Source of the DNA: Rhodospirillales bacterium
GTDB lineage: Bacteria > Pseudomonadota > Alphaproteobacteria > Rhodospirillales > JAPHTL01
Reading direction: 5' to 3'
DNA: 5,541 nucleotides
Assembly: GCA_026193355.1 (NCBI GenBank)
Contig: JAPHTL010000113.1
Coordinates: forward strand, 1 to 5,541
Below are positions 5,303 through 5,541 of this stretch, in pieces; positions within the stretch are counted from its first letter, which is position 1; every line of letters begins with the position of its first letter. The notes beneath the pieces are model-generated. The model saw only the letters and a list, made by a program, of their open reading frames with translations. It ran no database searches and was not told the origin of the DNA. A program made the translations under genes and the position numbers.

Positions 5303-5332
5303 AAAAAACCCCGGCCGCAAGGGCCGGGGTTT
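5303..5332 (-). terminator. Rho-independent terminator downstream of leuB
   Basis: AAACCCCGGCC (5306-5316) and GGCCGGGGTTT (5322-5332) form a perfect 11-bp stem with a GCAAG loop. On the minus strand the right-hand part of the stem runs into six T (5308-5303), so it terminates transcripts coming from leuB, about 90 bases after its stop. It separates leuB from the 108-residue gene. In the plus direction only TTTC follows, with no gene to serve. Confidence 0.9.
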
Positions 5333-5365
5333 CAATAGAAGAGCGGCGGAGCACGCCCGGTCTTA

Positions 5366-5379
5366 TTGATAATGATCAA
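5366..5379. promoter_or_regulatory. Perfect FNR/FnrL-type box
   Basis: TTGATAATGATCAA is an exact match to the FNR/Anr/FnrL consensus TTGAT-N4-ATCAA, which binds an oxygen-sensing CRP/FNR-family regulator. The site lies between the leuB stop and the leuB terminator, about 110 bases upstream of the predicted start of the 108-residue gene. No promoter is visible at the usual 41-base distance on either side, and five of its bases are shared with the leuB 3' hairpin, so the match may be structural or accidental. Confidence 0.35.
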
Positions 5380-5421
5380 CTTTTCTCCGCTCAGGCTATC
5401 CCGCCTGAACGGAGGTTGATC
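5374..5421 (-). repeat. Long hairpin in the leuB 3' untranslated region
   Basis: GATCAAC (5374-5380) pairs with GTTGATC (5415-5421), and after a four-base TTTT bulge CTCCGCTCAGGC (5385-5396) pairs with GCCTGAACGGAG (5403-5414) around a six-base loop: 19 positions of stem. The single mismatch is C/A on the plus strand but becomes a U-G wobble pair in the minus-strand transcript, so the fold is complete only in leuB mRNA. The base of the stem touches the leuB stop codon. No T-run follows, so it looks like a 3' stabiliser or a processing site ahead of the true terminator at 5303-5332. Confidence 0.55.
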
Positions 5422-5541
5422 TAGCCGATCATTTTGTCCAGTTCGGCGACGATGGCTTCGCCCATGGCCTTCGTCGAGACCTTGGTCTTGCCGTCCTGCA
5501 TGATGTCCGCGGTGCGCAGCCCGGCGTTCAGCACGTTCTGC
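5421..5541 (-). CDS. leuB: 3-isopropylmalate dehydrogenase, C-terminal end (cut by window edge)
   Basis: Only the last 39 codons and the TAG stop (5421-5423) lie in the window; the gene continues past the right edge. The readable tail contains GLRTADIM and GKTKVSTKAMGEAI, which fits the C-terminal helix and strand of LeuB, where an RT-(A/G)-D-I motif is followed by a TxxMG(D/E)A segment. LeuB oxidatively decarboxylates 3-isopropylmalate with NAD in leucine synthesis, in the cytoplasm. Finding it close to asd supports the assignment, as this pairing recurs in Rhodobacterales. Related isocitrate or tartrate dehydrogenases share this region, so a paralogue is possible but less likely. Its transcript ends at the terminator at 5303-5332 after a long 3' hairpin. 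Confidence 0.8.
   Translation of the reverse strand, partial: QNVLNAGLRTADIMQDGKTKVSTKAMGEAIVAELDKMIG

Noticed and set aside
1..5541. Search by eye for tRNA genes, CRISPR repeats, insertion-sequence ends, phage or toxin-antitoxin genes
   Set aside because: Nothing supportable was seen; the window is ordinary core-genome metabolism with small non-coding features.

Overview
The window looks like a chromosomal segment from a GC-rich alphaproteobacterium, most likely of the Rhodobacterales (Rhodobacter/Roseobacter group). The evidence is a mesaconyl-CoA hydratase of the ethylmalonyl-CoA pathway very like the Rhodobacter enzyme, and asd lying near leuB with only short genes between, an order I recall from this group. 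Taxonomy is inferred from protein character and gene order; no search was run. There are seven protein genes with good support (one cut by the right edge), one small 40-codon gene, and several hairpin terminators.

Layout, left to right. 1-230: no convincing protein gene, but several strong inverted repeats; the extreme left edge, read on the minus strand, weakly resembles the 5' part of 4.5S (SRP) RNA. 231-1286 (-): mch. 1287-1440: divergent promoter region. 1441-2301 (+): pdxY, pyridoxal kinase. 2306-2330: terminator serving the gene on the right. 2371-3396 (-): asd. 3451-3490: strong bidirectional-type terminator. 3514-3636 (-): an unrecognised 40-residue gene with its own ribosome site, a plausible promoter and the terminator just mentioned. 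3637-3788: second divergent promoter region. 3789-4867 (+): lrgA-lrgB, translationally coupled by an ATGA overlap. 4916-5242 (-): unrecognised 108-residue protein. 5303-5332: terminator. 5366-5379: perfect FNR-type palindrome. 5374-5421: long imperfect hairpin directly after the leuB stop. 5421-5541 (-): 3' end of leuB.

Most genes are ordinary metabolism: leuB (leucine), asd (lysine/threonine/methionine and cell-wall diaminopimelate), pdxY (vitamin B6 salvage) and mch (C2 assimilation). They do not form one operon; every gene except the lrgAB pair appears to be its own transcription unit, separated by terminators or divergent promoters. I see no mobile element, CRISPR array, phage gene or defence system. 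The parts most worth a second look are the small gene at 3514-3636, the structured non-coding left end, and the leuB 3' region with its FNR-like box.
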